A stretch of 64,000 nt of DNA from Lepas anatifera (lineage: Eukaryota > Arthropoda > Thecostraca > Lepadidae). The stretch is taken from positions 58,501 to 122,500 of the forward strand of contig JAOTON010001673.1 of assembly GCA_034440635.1 (NCBI GenBank), given 5' to 3'. The position numbers and the translations under genes are program-made. Shown one piece after another: positions 10,734 through 22,818 of the stretch. Numbering within the stretch: position 1 is the first letter of the stretch; the number at the start of each line of letters is the position of its first letter. Under the pieces are notes generated by a model that saw only the letters and a program-made list of their open reading frames with translations, had not been told where the DNA came from and did not search any database.

Positions 10734-12544
10734 CCCTAGTAACACAGCAATATTGTCACAATGTTGTGAAAATGTTACGCATATATTGTGACAACATTGT
10801 CCAACAATGTTGCCAGCATATTTATTTTGTGGACACGGGACAATGCTGTGATTGTCTTGTCAGGACAACATAAGGGGAAGTCGAATGTTGGTACAATTCC
10901 TGTATTTAATATAAAATCCCTACAAAAACATGTTTTTATGGTATTATTGTTACGCAAGAGTTTCCAAACACTCCTATGTCTCCTTTTCCAGAAAAATTAT
11001 TCCTTGCCATAATGCCTTGTTGTGATAGCAATGTTGCAAAATATTGCAAAAATGTTATTTGGGGCATTATTGCTTGGAAAATATTGCTACAACGTTGTTG
11101 CAATATTATGGCAATGTTGTTAACATATTGTGGCAATATTGTTTTAAGTTGTTGTGACAATGTTGTTAAAACATTGCCTCGACTTTGCTACAATGTTGTG
11201 GATATGTTGCAGATATGTTGTATAGATGTTGATATGACAACATATCTGCAAGATTGTTTTTTTAAATAGCTGTAATATTGCTTCCTAATATCGTGGGAAT
11301 TTCCGCTTTACTGATCATAGTCACATTTGTTCGAGTCCGTCAGGAAGAAGGCTGGAGTTCCCGTTGAACACTTTATTACAGGCGGACGATATGAATACAC
11401 TGCGGCCGGCCAGTGCTGCGCACAGACGACCCGACCCATGAGGCATTGAGTAACTTATCGCAGTCGGACGATGTGAAAACACGCGGCCGACCAGTACCGC
11501 ACGCAGACTTCCCGACCTGTGAGGCGGGCCAGGCCATGGTAGATGCCATGACGTCACGCTTGACATGCCATCTCATTGGTTGGCGCCTGTCTGGTGACAT
11601 GGTCGGCGCCTGTCCGGTGACATGGTCGGCGCGGAGCATCGAGTGGTGCGAATATACAGAACACGCACAACGTTGTGAGATAAGACGTGTGACCAAACCA
11701 AACAGTGGAAAAAAATAGAAGAATTAGCTGATGGAAAAATTGAATTAGTCGGCGGAAGGTCTCGCAGCTTTGAGGAAGACACACTTTCACCAGGGCTTGT
11801 CGGTGTTGGATTGTGGCGCAACTGTCTTTGTTTTCCATCCCCATCATCTCTGACAGTCCAGATGAAATTATCGAGAGCACTCCACTCCCATTGTTACAAT
11901 GTTCCCGCTACGACATCGTCACAAGGTTATCTCGAAATTTTGCTGCAATATTGTTTTCACAACATCGTCACAAACATTGTTTTCATAACATCGCTGCAAT
12001 GCCAGCAAAGTATACGTTGCTGGACCCACAAATACCGCCTAAATTTTCAAGCGTCGCACCCAAAACAGAATATCTTGCTCCATTAGTTTTATTATCTCTT
12101 TAGCATGCCAATATTGTTTTTGGAATATTTTTCCAATAATGTTGTCGCAATATTGCTGAAAAGTTGTAGTGGAAAAATTGTCACAATGTTGCACTAACAA
12201 TGTTTATTATTGTTTTTGTTCAATATAGATGGACTGCTTGGAGCACTGGATCAAACATGACTATGTCGAAGTTAAAATCATGTATTTTCTTCACAAATAC
12301 CACTTGGTTGTATTAACAACATTGTAGAAACATTTATACAATATTGCCGCCCCCACGTTGAGTTAAAGCGTTCTGAGCACCTTATTTGGTTGTATCCACA
12401 ATGTAGGCTAAGTATTGAGACAATATTACACCCACAATAGTTTTGCCCACGATATTGTGACAATGTTAAATCAAATGTTGTGATAACAATATTGTTTAGA
12501 CAAGATATCCACGATCATTGTCACAATGTTGTGTGCTACTAGGG
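10734..12544 (+). mobile_element. CCCTAGTA-family inverted-repeat element, copy 1
   Basis: A 1,811-bp element with termini CCCTAGTAACACA at the left and, reverse complemented, CCCTAGTAGCACACAACA at the right. The flanks read TT on each side. Comparison with the uninterrupted repeat unit at about 12690 indicates that TT is a 2-bp duplication. Both arms consist of closely spaced CATTGT/ACAATG/CAATATTG words forming many short hairpins. The GC-rich centre (about 11330-11680) holds about two copies of an 80-bp repeat carrying ATCGTCCGACTG. No transposase domain is visible, and I cannot place the superfamily. Confidence 0.8.
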
Positions 12545-12750
12545 TTGGCGTAACTGATGCAAAATTTCTTATGAATAGTCAATTTGCATGAAATGACACT
12601 GCACAATACGTTTTTCTTCCAAAACGGACTTGACCTTTTTCAACCTTTGAACTAATTTGACCTGGAAGGGCGTGTAAGCAGTGATATATGATTTGAAACT
12701 CACTAACTTGGCGTAAATGATTCAGAATGGCTTGTGAATAGTCCATTTAA
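12545..12750. repeat. Continuation of the 150-bp tandem repeat
   Basis: Sequence resumes with TTGGCGTAACTGATGCA, corresponding to TTGGAGTAAATGATGCA in the unit at about 10580, and continues through another GTAAATGATTCAGAATGG word near 12714. The match shows that these flanks were contiguous before copy 1 of the CCCTAGTA family inserted. Confidence 0.6.
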
Positions 12751-13398
12751 ATGTGCATTCTGAACTAGTAACTTTCACTTCTCAGGAGTACTTTCGAGCT
12801 CTGAGCCAGTCCCATGCAATGCAATGCACCACTAAAAGTCACCAATGATTTGTTTTTAGTGCCTAAAACTTCTTCATTATTAAAAGAGCTAAAACAATGA
12901 GTATGCTGAGCAAAATTCACTACAAGATTACCATAGGTCAAGTTTAAACACGTTTGAAAATGCCACAAGAGATTACCAAGGGCTATAAAAGCCGAACTGA
13001 GGTCAAACATGTTTAAAATTCAAGCTGCGTCCGGGGGAACGCGACACAAGTCCTGAAAATAAAAAATCTTCCTTAACCCCCGCCCCTCCTAGAATAATGA
13101 AATGATGGTCCCCCTAAGGATTTTTTTCGGAACAGAAAAACAACGAGGGGAAGCACCGCGGTTGAGGGTTCTACCTCTTACCCCATTATTTTCCCATCAT
13201 CCCTGAAATTTATTACCCCGGGTCACCCTAGGTCAGGTCACCAAGCGATGTCAATCAAGGTCACCTTAATTTAACTTTTGAGCTCTACCATAGCTACATT
13301 TCTAAGCCGATCGATTTAAAACTTTCGACACTTCATGACCGCTCCGGAGTCTACAAAATTTATTGTCGGGATTTTTTCGATTTAGTGAGATGAGGTCA
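12751..13398. other. Unassigned stretch with a TTAACCCCCG terminus
   Basis: TTAA at 13073-13076 followed by CCCCCGCCCCTCC resembles the starts at 1572 and 2773. The DNA downstream to 13398 includes AGGTCA words (near 13230-13260 and 13392). No coding sequence is recognised. Confidence 0.35.
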
Positions 13399-15535
13399 CC
13401 CTAGTAGCACACAACATTGCGACAATGATCGTAGATATATTTTCTAAACAATATTGTCATCACAACATTTACTTTAACATTGTCACAATATTGTGGGCAA
13501 AACTATTGTGGGTGTAACATTGTCTCAATATTAAGCCTACATTGTGGATACAACCAAAAAAGGTGCTCAGAACGCCTTGACTTAACGTGGAGGTGGAAAT
13601 ATTGTATAAATGTTTCTACAATGTTGTTGATACAACCAAGAGGTATTTGTGAAGAGAATGCATGATTTGAAATTTGACATAGTCAAGTTTGGTCCAGTGC
13701 TCCAAGCAGTCCCTCAATATCGAATAAAAACGATAAAACTTTGTTAGTGCAACATTTTGACAATGTTCCCAAAACAACCTGGCAGCACTATTGTGGCAGC
13801 ATTATTGTAACAATATTCGAAAAACAATATTGATATGCTTATGTTATAATAAAACTAGTGCAGTGAGACATTCAGTTCTGGCTGCGACGTTTGAAAATTT
13901 AGGCGGTATATTGTGGGCCCAGCAACGTATATTTTGTTGTCATTGCGGCGATGTTATGAAAACAATGTTTGTGACGATGTTGTGAAAACAATATTGCAGT
14001 AAAATTTCGAGATAACCTTGTGACAATGTTGTAGCGGGAACATTGTAACAATGGAAGTGGAGTGCACTCGATAATTTCATCTGGACTGTCAGAGATGATG
14101 GGGATGGAAAATAAAGGACAGTTGCGCCACAATCCAACACCGACAAGCCCTGGTGAAACTGTGTCTCCCTCAAAGCAGCGAGGCCTTCTGCCGTCTAATT
14201 CAATTTTTCCACCGGCTAGTTCTTCTATTTTTGTCACTGTTTGGTCACACGTCTTATCACACAACGTTGTGTGTTCTGTATATTCGCACCACTCGATGCT
14301 CCGCGCCGACCATGTCACCGGACCGGCGCCAACCAATGATAGGTCATCTCAAGCGTGACGTCATGGCATTTACTGGGGCCTGACCCACCTCACAGGTCGG
14401 GCAGTCTGCACCTGAGTCTGCACGTGACACTAGCCGGGTGCGTGTGTACACATCGTCCGACTGCGATAAACTGCTCAACGCCTCATTGTTGTTATCCCCC
14501 GCCGGCCGGCCTGCTTACGCTGCCCCTGCCGGGCTTGACCGGCGGTGGTGACCGGTGTGCATGTATGTGGTCACGGCAGTCGGTGCTCGGGAGTCGAGCC
14601 TAATACAGCCTGCTACTGCACAGAGCATTTACGTGTGCGCCAGACGTAGCCGCAGAGCATAACGGGATTATAACACTCATGGGTCGGGCCATCTGCGCGC
14701 GGCACTGGCTGGTCACGTGTGTTCACATCGTCCCGACTGCCATAAATTGCTCTTCGCCTCATGGGTCGGGCCGTCTGCGTGCGGCACTGGCCGGTCCCGT
14801 GTGTTCACATCGTCCGACTGTGATAAATTACTCAATGCCTCACGGGTCGGGTCGTCTGCGCGCAGTACTGGCCGGCCGCAGTGTATTCATATCGTCCGAC
14901 TGTAATAAACTGCTCAACGGAAACTCCAGCCTTCTTCCTGACGGACTCGAACAAATGTGACTATGATCAGTAAAGTGGACATTCCCACGATATTAGGAAG
15001 CAATATTACAGCTATATTGAAAACCAATATTGCAGTTATGTTGTCATATCAACATCTATACAACATATCCGCAACATATCCACAACATTGTAGCAAAGTC
15101 GAGGCAATATTTTAACAACATTGTCACAGCAACATAAGCAATATTGCCACAATATGTTAACAACATTGACATAATATTGCAACAATGTTGTAGCAATGTT
15201 TTCCAAGCAATAATGCCCAAAATAACATTGTTGCAATATTTCTGCAACATTGCTACCACAACAAGGCATTGATGCAAGGAATAATTTGTCTTGAAAAACC
15301 CTTCTGGAAACCCTTCCGTAACAATAATACAGTAAAAACGTGTTTTTGTAGGGATTTTGTATAAAATATAGGAATTATACCTACATTTGAATTCCCGTAA
15401 TGTTGTCCTGACAATATAGTTACAACATTGTCCCGTGTCCACAAAAAATATTCTGGCAACATTGTTGGACAATGTTGTCACAATATATACGTAACATTTT
15501 CACAACATTGTGACAATGTTGCTGTGTTACTAGGG
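13399..15535 (-). mobile_element. CCCTAGTA-family inverted-repeat element, copy 2
   Basis: A 2,137-bp element in inverted orientation to copy 1. It begins CCCTAGTAGCACACAACA and ends in the reverse complement of CCCTAGTAACACAGCAAC. A CA dinucleotide precedes and follows it, consistent with a 2-bp target duplication. It is longer than copy 1 mainly because its GC-rich core holds more 80-bp units. The arms are again saturated with CATTGT/ACAATG/CAATATTG. Short open frames in it are hairpin-derived shadows. Confidence 0.8.
14410..14925. repeat. 80-bp repeat array in CCCTAGTA copy 2
   Basis: Three well-conserved adjacent units start near 14679, 14759 and 14840, and a more diverged one lies near 14400-14485. 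Each has GGGTCGGGC, GCGCGCGGCACTGGC-like, TTCACATCGTCCGACTG and a TAAACTGCTCAACG segment. Copy 1 has about two units and copy 3 has one, so unit number varies within the family. Confidence 0.75.
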
Positions 15536-15935
15536 CAGGTCACCAGGTAACCTCTTCCATAGAAAAAGCATGGGAAAAGCTGTCTTATTAGCTAAAAGTC
15601 ACAATATAATCGTAAATGCTCAATTTGCTCATACAAGGGTTCTTGGATACCCTTTCATGGATCCCAGGGGCGATATTGCCCTTTGACCTATCTGAGATCA
15701 TCAGAGGTCACCAGAGGTCAAAAACAGCATTTTGACGATAACTTTTGACCTAATTAAGCTACAACACCGAATCAAAGGCCATCGTGTATGTCTCGTCACT
15801 AGTTTCCATTTGATATACAACACGGTCACTTCCTTACCTTTCGAGACCTCAGGTCATATTAAGTCACGAGGTACCCTCTGGAGGTCAAAACACTGGCGGG
15901 AGGCCATTGTGCTCCACATAGCGGAGAAAGTAGCC
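15536..15935. other. Unassigned AGGTCA-containing stretch
   Basis: AGGTCA words recur at 15537, 15704, 15714 and nearby. No gene or terminal repeat is supported. Confidence 0.4.
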
Positions 15936-16155
15936 GCCCCGGTAGCTCAGTTGGTAGAGCGTTGGGCTCCGGCCCGCTGCTCAGAAGCATGCAGAGGCAG
16001 TGCATGTCCAGGCTTGGGATCGGTTCCCCTGAGACGCTCCGGCGCTCAGTAGTTTACCCGACGTACAAGTCGGCTGGCAACTGACTGGTGAGGGGGTGAC
16101 CTGAGCGGGGCGGCCATCCCTGTGCTTTGTGGGACGTTAAACATTGGCTTCTAAA
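15936..16155 (+). mobile_element. tRNA-derived SINE
   Basis: The head reads GCCCCGGTAGCTCAGTTGG then TAGAGC, a tRNA acceptor and D arm containing an internal RNA polymerase III A box. A weak B box, GGGATCGGTTCCCC, lies about 70 bases further on. The body ends in CGGCCATCCCTGTGCTTTG and GGGACGTTAAACA, wording I recognise as common in invertebrate SINE bodies. A normal anticodon arm and spacing are not present, so this is not a functional tRNA gene. Such elements need a partner LINE for mobility. Confidence 0.65.
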
Positions 16156-17412
16156 TTAACCCTCCATTGAGGGAGTTGCTCGTTTGGGTGGTGGGGTCGG
16201 AGACTCCGTGACAAGTCCATTGATGACTTTAGTGAGACTCCGACTCCAGCAGCCTTACCAGGAACAACTTGAACAAAATTTAGATAAAAAGTCCTGGCAT
16301 TTTCCTATCAAATGATTTTTGTTAGATCTCAATAGCTCTAATGGCGTGAGAGCTATGCTCAGGTTTCTTAAGGATTGTATGTTTTACTGGAAATAGCCTA
16401 TCGTGACATAATTTCACCTCTGGAGGTCAAAACATAGACCTGAGCGCTTCAACGTGTTGGTAAAATCTTACTGAATTCACCTGAGCTTTCTAATGCCTTT
16501 TGCAGCTTTGCGCTAACTTCCATTGGGGCGAAGGTGGCACCGGAACCCGGTGGGGCGCGGGTTAAATGCTTCTGGAAATGACATCTTAGTTCGGTGATTC
16601 AATATGATGGGAACACATTTATTTTCAAAAGATTTACAATGATCCAAACAACCATACATGACATTTAACCTACAACAGCTAACTTCATTCCCAAAGGGAA
16701 AATAATGTGAATTCAAAATAGGGGAGGGTAGCCCCCCTATTCCTGTGTTTGTGTTAAAATGCTTCAACTCTAGGTTTACTGCTTGATTTCGATTCTTCAA
16801 ATGTTTTTATTTTAAAGTTGCAAGTCAATCAGAACATGAGTTACGATAGCATAGCTCCAAAGTGACATCTAGTGTTATATATATGAAGCTAAAGGTAGTA
16901 TATGCATTTCGAAAGCCATTTTTTCTTTATTTGATATGAAAGACTACTACCATATGTCAAAACGCATTCAAGAGAATTTTTGAATTTCACTGTACTACGG
17001 GTCAAGGTCACCGTTATAAAACTAGGTCATGAGGTCACCAAACATTTTTTGTTTAAATTTCAAAATTGAAGATAGCCCAAATGTTGCCCGTAGAACTTAG
17101 ATCCTAAAACTATAAAATTTTCAGAAATCACTTGAAAACTTTTGGAGCTATAGGGATTCTAATCAATTCCTGCATAATGACCTTCAGAAATTTCCGGAGG
17201 GCATTTCTCTCAAACAAATTTTTAAATAATTTTTTGGGTCCCATGGGTCGATTCTACGCCCTTGTGAGTCCCCATATACCAATTTTGGAGGAAATTAAAA
17301 ATAGAAGGGTTTTATGCCTGGTTGATTTATGGTGGAACGACCCAGCTGAGAGAGTTTCTCCACATCACCCATATTAGGACTGAAGCGCAGAACAATAGGA
17401 AAACTACTAGGG
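16156..17412. other. Unassigned AT-rich stretch with TTAA termini
   Basis: TTAA at 16156-16159 is followed by CCCTCCATTGAGGGAG. A reverse terminus, GGTGGGGCGCGGG with TTAA, sits at 16562-16565. The two ends share little beyond CCC and may not be partners. From 16570 to 17400 I see no gene. AGGTCA words occur near 16436 and 17030. Confidence 0.35.
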
Positions 17413-18103
17413 ATGGGTCGGGCCGTCTGCGCGCAGTACTGGCCGGCCGCAGTGTATTCATATCGTCCGACTGTAATAAAGTGTTCAACGGAAATTCCAG
17501 CCTTCTTCCTGACGGACTCGAACACATTTGACTATGATCAGTATGTGGACATTCCCAAGATATTAGGAAGCAATATTACAGCTATATTGAAAACCAATAT
17601 TTCAGGTATGTTGTCATACCAACGTCTATGCAACATATCTACAACATTGCAGCAAAATAGAGGCAATGTCTTAACAACATTGTCACAACAACATAAAACA
17701 ATATTGCCACAATATGTAAACAACGTTTCCATAACATTGCAACAATGTTGTAGCAATATTTTCCAATCAATAATGCCCCAAATAACATTGTTGCAATATT
17801 TCTGCAACATTGCTACCACATCAATGCGTTATGTCAAAAATAGTTTGTCTGGAAAAGGAGACGTAGGCGTATTTGGAAACTCTTGCGTCACAATATTACT
17901 ATTAAAACATGCTTTTGTAGGGATTTTGTATCAAATACAGGAATTATACCGACATTTGACTTCCCGTAATGTTGTCCAGACAATATATTCAAAGCATTGT
18001 ACCTTGTCCACAAAAATATTCTGGCAACATTGTTGGACAATGTTGTCACAATATATTCGTAACATTTTCACAACATTGTGACAATATTGTTGTGTTACTA
18101 GGG
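17404..18103 (-). mobile_element. CCCTAGTA-family element, deleted copy 3
   Basis: The right end matches copy 2 closely (the TTGTGTTACTAGGG terminus, the CCGTGTCC-like block and the CATTGT-rich arm), but only one 80-bp unit is present, starting at about 17413. The other arm is missing. A nine-base ACTACTAGGG-like remnant abuts the break. It is about 700 bp long, a deletion derivative of the 1.8-2.1-kb form. Confidence 0.7.
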
Positions 18104-20157
18104 TAGGACTCAAAATGCGAACATCTAAAACCTACCGTTTTCCAGGGTAAACAGTAGGAACTAAGTTCCATTTATTTACTCGTGTGAAAACGGCACGGTC
18201 AAAATTTGACCCTTTTGGGGACAAAGATAATATTTCAGGTTTTGGTGGAGCCCTTCGATCCGTTAGTGGACCTGGGGCTTGTGTCTGAGCTTACGGAAGC
18301 GGTGCAATACCTTGGTGTTGCCTCTCACGTATAAGCATCGAGTGTTGTGCCCGCGACATGGGCGACCGGCGGAGACACGTACCGGCGGCGCGGTGCCGCG
18401 TGCGCTTTCAGCGCAGGCTGCACGCCGCCGGCAACACGCACGGCAGACGACGGTGACGGTGACGACGAGCACCACCACCAGGACGCGACACTGCACCGCC
18501 CACCAGCGCCAGTCGTCGCCGCCAGATGAGCTCAAACACCACGTCTATTTAGGGACATTGTGGCGCGGCACTGAACGCGATTGGCGTAAGTATATGTGTT
18601 GGGCCCCAGCCCTGGCAGCGGGTGCCTGGCAGCTGCTGCGTCGTGTGCGCGCTGTCTATTTGCGGCGAGGTGCTAACGGGTGGCCTTGGCACGCCGCACC
18701 GGGTCGGTCTGCTGCCCTGCCACTCAGAGAAGCGCCGCACCGGGTCGGTCAGCTACCCTGCCATTCAGAGAAGCGGGCCCATCGCCCCACAATGTCCGTG
18801 CAGTGATAGATAGACTCCCGACACGCCGGACGCATAGACTTGGCTCAGCTTGGCTAGCGAGTAGCCTGAAATGTCCAAATCAGGGAAACGCCGCACTACA
18901 ATGGACCGCAGTCATGCGCCTTGTAAGTAACATGCTGCTTGCATTAGTAGCGCCCGCCAATGTCTGGCTGTCCCCTGCACGTCATGAGGGGAATTCAAAG
19001 TTACGAAATCGATTAGTCACTGCGGATTAAGACTAGATTAGGACTGGATTAGGGATACCCACTTAGGAGCACGACGAAAATTGACCATATGACTCGGCTG
19101 ACAAGGCAGGCTACGACACCGTCACCCGAAACTGCCGGAGCCTTGAGGTCAGAGCTGGATATCACTTCGATGTCAATCCAATGGGGAGGCTTCCTGAAAG
19201 GGATCACACGGACGACTTTACAAACTCTACGGAGGATTCAGAATCCAGGGGAAGGGAGGGGGGTCCTGACCCTCTACCCCCATGGATCTCCATCCATTTG
19301 TGAGGCTGCCATTTCGGTAGAGTTACGTGCCCAGCTACAGGAGAGCTGCGACGTCCCCACCCTTTTCGGAAGCAGGCTGACACCTCTTTCCCAATGAACT
19401 ACAGTCTGCATCGGCCCACCGGCCCAGTGGCGCGGTCAGAACGCCAGTTTAGGAGACCGCCATACGAACCGCTAACCCAGCTGGGGGTGAAGTCGGCCAC
19501 GACCCAGCGCCTAACAGCCTCCAACCGAATGCACCCCTCCGTCTCCACGTCAAAGTCCATGCTGCTCAATTCACTCGGCAACGCGAGACTAGGATGTCAA
19601 CAAACCCAGCCACGCGCTGCCCGCATGATAGCGGCCCACATGTGCGGCCAACTGGGAGCTGGGTTATACCGGCACGTGGTGTCGCCGCACCACATCCAAA
19701 CGCTCTGCCGCTACAGTCTAGCCCTCCCATGTAAACAGACTGCTGCTGTGCAGGTCGGGGCGGCAGCTACGTCATCAGCACTGACTCCATCACATCATCT
19801 TTGGGCGTCACACAAGTATGCCGAGCGGTCACAGGGCAAGCGCGGCGCCATGGCGGCTCTGTATGACGCACTTCTGCGGCTCAGCGGGCGTGAACGTTTT
19901 AGGGATTTTCTTTCATCCCCGAGCACCGATAATGGATACAGTTTGGCGAGACCTGAAGGTGCTACTGAGCAGCAGCGCGTTGTGTGTGCCGCTGGAGCAG
20001 CCCGTGGGCGCGCGCCTGCCGGGTTGTTACGTAACACGCCGCGTGGTGGCTTCGCAGATCCGGGGTTTACACGTTTGCGAAATCCAGCGCAGGTTAACGG
20101 TCTGTCAGCTGTTAACGGTCAACGGTCAACGGTCTGTCAGCTGGTGCCGTCGCGACA
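18104..20157. other. GC-rich unique-looking stretch without a recognised gene
   Basis: Base composition changes sharply near 18260, from AT-rich to GC-rich. Open frames exist on both strands (for example 18279-18806 and 19394-20371 plus), but none has a recognisable domain or a clean exon signature. A short tandem duplication (GCCGCACCGGGTCGGTC-like, period about 45) lies near 18690-18760. This may be host intergenic or untranslated sequence downstream of Mondo. Confidence 0.4.
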
Positions 20158-20800
20158 GCTGAGGACGCCGCTGGACACAGGCTCGGGGCGACGGCGACAG
20201 CTGGAGACGCCGCTGGACACAGGCTCGGGGCGACGGCGACAGCTGAGGACGCCGCTGGACACAGGCTCGGGGCGACGGCGACAGCTGAGGACGCCGCTGG
20301 ACACGGGCTCGGGGCGTCGGCGACGGTGGAGGACGTCACTGGACCAGGCTCGGGGCGACGGCGACAGCTGAGGACAGCGCTGGACACAGGCTCGGGGCGA
20401 CGGCGACGGCTGAGGACGCCGCTGGACACAGGCTCGGGGCGACGGCGACGGTGGAGGACAGCGCTGGACACAGGCTCGGGGCGACGGCGACAGCTGAGGA
20501 CGCCGCTGGACACAGGCTCAGGGCGTCGGCGACGGTGGAGGACGCCGCTGGACACAGGCTCGGGGCGACGGCGACAGCTGAGGACGCCGCTGGACACAGG
20601 CTCGGGGCGACGGCGAAGCTGAGGACGCCGCTGGACACAGGCTCGGGGCGTCGGCGACAGGGAGGACGTCTGGACCGGCTCGGGGCGACGGCGCGCTGAG
20701 GCGCGCTGGACACGGCTCGGGGCGAGGCGAGCTGGGGACGCCGCTGGACACAGGCTCGGGGCGACGGCGACAGCTGAGGACAGCGCTGGACACAGGAGAT
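20158..20800. repeat. 42-bp minisatellite, about 15 units
   Basis: The unit contains GCTGAGGACGCCGCTGGACA, then CAGGCTCGGGGCGACGGCGA and CA, for a period of 42 bp. Later units (20610-20740) show small deletions. Because 42 is a multiple of three and the unit lacks stops in several frames, long repetitive open frames appear on both strands (14-residue repeats). I read these as by-products, not genes. Confidence 0.9.
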
Positions 20801-22167
20801 ATGACAGGCTCGGAGTACCGGGAGGTGAGCGCTGCGGAGTGAAGCCACTGCCATCGTAGCGAAGTAGGCATCCCCCAGCTGACTCCAATGCATCAAAACT
20901 CGTCTTTAAGCCGGGTTGAAATGGTCTCACATCCAAAAGCTCTTGTCAAAACCCAGTGCACCGTCAACAAAATCCGAAATATATCTACAGTGTGAGGCTC
21001 GTTTCTCTTTATCAAGCATTTCAGCTCCTTGTCCATTGTGCTCAGTAGCTGACACTACCTTCAACATAGTCCTTGCGCCTTCCCTGCTGTCCTGTCCTTG
21101 TGGAAAGGACACGGTGGCATTAACACACTAAGCCCACATCAGCGGACCCGTGTAGAGCAAAACGGAAAGGTAAAAATCCGGCTGGGGAAACTGCATCCAC
21201 TTAAAGCATAGACCACCGTCCCCTCAGCACCGCTCACACACTGATGGACAAGCGCAAAACGGCTATCGCGACTAATCAGACAGCACAACGGTACTCGGAT
21301 CAGCCTCTTACCAGGGCGCGACACCCCACCTAACCGGGTCATACATATATGCAAAAACTCAGCACCCCTCGGCTCTTCTTCTCACGAGCCAAACACTGGC
21401 GCCAACCCCCATGGTAAACAAAGCGGTACGAAGACGCATCTGCTAGAAGATTCGGGAAGAATGACGCCAGTTCAGCCTGCAACGTCCCACCTCCTTCGGT
21501 CCACAGGCTACATTAGAATACAAAAAATATTCACCCGCCATGAGCATGCCAGCGGCAAACGGACGCCTGAGCTTACAACACCAGATACATGCTCTCATTC
21601 ATAAAATATATTGGTTGGGCGTACGGATGAGAGCAGCGCCGGCCTCGCTCGACACGACAGGTAAAATTGCAGACGACACTACAGACACTGCCACTATTGC
21701 ACAGTTCAAGCCGGGACACAGTGTGGGGGCGGCAGGAGGGGCAGCGATAGTGTGCACCTCACCAGCAGCCGGCCGCGCCCTCCACCCAGCGCCCACACAA
21801 TGGCATTTATAGGACCAGAAACAAACTGAGAGATCAGGGCAAGTCAGAGATGGGAAGAGTTTGAAAAAAGACCTGGGACAGGTTGAGGTCAGCATAAAAG
21901 GCCAAAGGAGCTGGTTCCACCCTCAACATTCCACAAACGCCACTTCATTTTCAAACAAAGTGGATGGTCAGAGAGTGAACATGAGATTTGCCCTAAGTTT
22001 GCATCACATTCACGATTCTGTGGCGGACCGGCGAAGCCAAGCAGGTGGGTCGCCGGTGCATGGCAGACCGTTGTCACCACCAGATAACACCGCGCCGGGC
22101 CGGGCGGAGACTGCGCTGCGCCACATCAACAGCACGCACACCGGCAACGCACAGACTGCACTCCCAC
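20801..22167. other. Unassigned GC-moderate stretch
   Basis: No domain is recognised in any frame. The short open frames overlap one another on both strands. No RNA gene or terminal repeat was found. Confidence 0.45.
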
Positions 22168-22818
22168 CCGCCCAGCGGTGGCCAGCACACCACCAGACTG
22201 ACACCGGGCCACTCCACCCGCCCAGCGGTGGCCAGCACACCACCAGACTGACACCGGGCCACTCCACCCACCCAGCGGTGGCCAGCACACCACCAGACTG
22301 ACACCGGGCCACTCCACCCGCCCAGCGGTGGCCAGCACACCACCAGACTGACACCGGGCCACTCCACCCGCCCAGCGGTGGCCAGCACACCACCAGACTG
22401 ACACCGGGCCACTCCACCCGCCCAGCGGTGGCCAGCACACCACCAGACTGACACCGGGCCACTCCACCCGCCCAGCGGTGGCCAGCACACCACCAGACTG
22501 ACACCGGGCCACTCCACCCGCCCAGCGGTGGCCAGCACACCACCAGACTGACACCGGGCCACTCCACCCACCCAGCGGTGGCCAGCACACCACCAGACTG
22601 ACACCGGGCCACTCCACCCGCCCAGCGGTGGCCAGCACACCACCAGACTGACACCGGGCCACTCCACCCGTCCAGCGGTGGCCAGCACACCACCAGACTG
22701 ACACCGGGCCACTCCACCCCGCCCAGCGGTGGCCAGCACACCACCAGACTGACACCGGGCCACTCCACACCCAGCGGTGGCCAGCACACCACCAGACTGA
22801 CACCGGGCCACTCCACCC
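22168..22818. repeat. 50-bp minisatellite, 13 units
   Basis: Thirteen near-identical units share CCCAGCGGTGGCCAGCACAC, CACCAGACTGACACCGGGCC and ACTCCACCCG. Variation is almost confined to the CCCG/CCCA junction and one-base indels in the last three units. Because 50 is not divisible by three and the minus strand unit has no stop, all three minus frames stay open through the array (frames of 250-340 residues). Confidence 0.92.

Noticed and set aside
15936..16010. Functional tRNA gene
   Set aside because: The D arm is good, but the anticodon arm and T arm do not fold at normal spacing. The downstream body indicates a SINE.
19394..20936. Open frames of 325 (plus) and 274 (minus) residues
   Set aside because: Most of each is the 42-bp minisatellite. 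The non-repeat part of the plus frame has no recognisable domain.
20158..22818. CRISPR-like periodic repeats
   Set aside because: Units are contiguous, without unique spacers, and the genome is eukaryotic.
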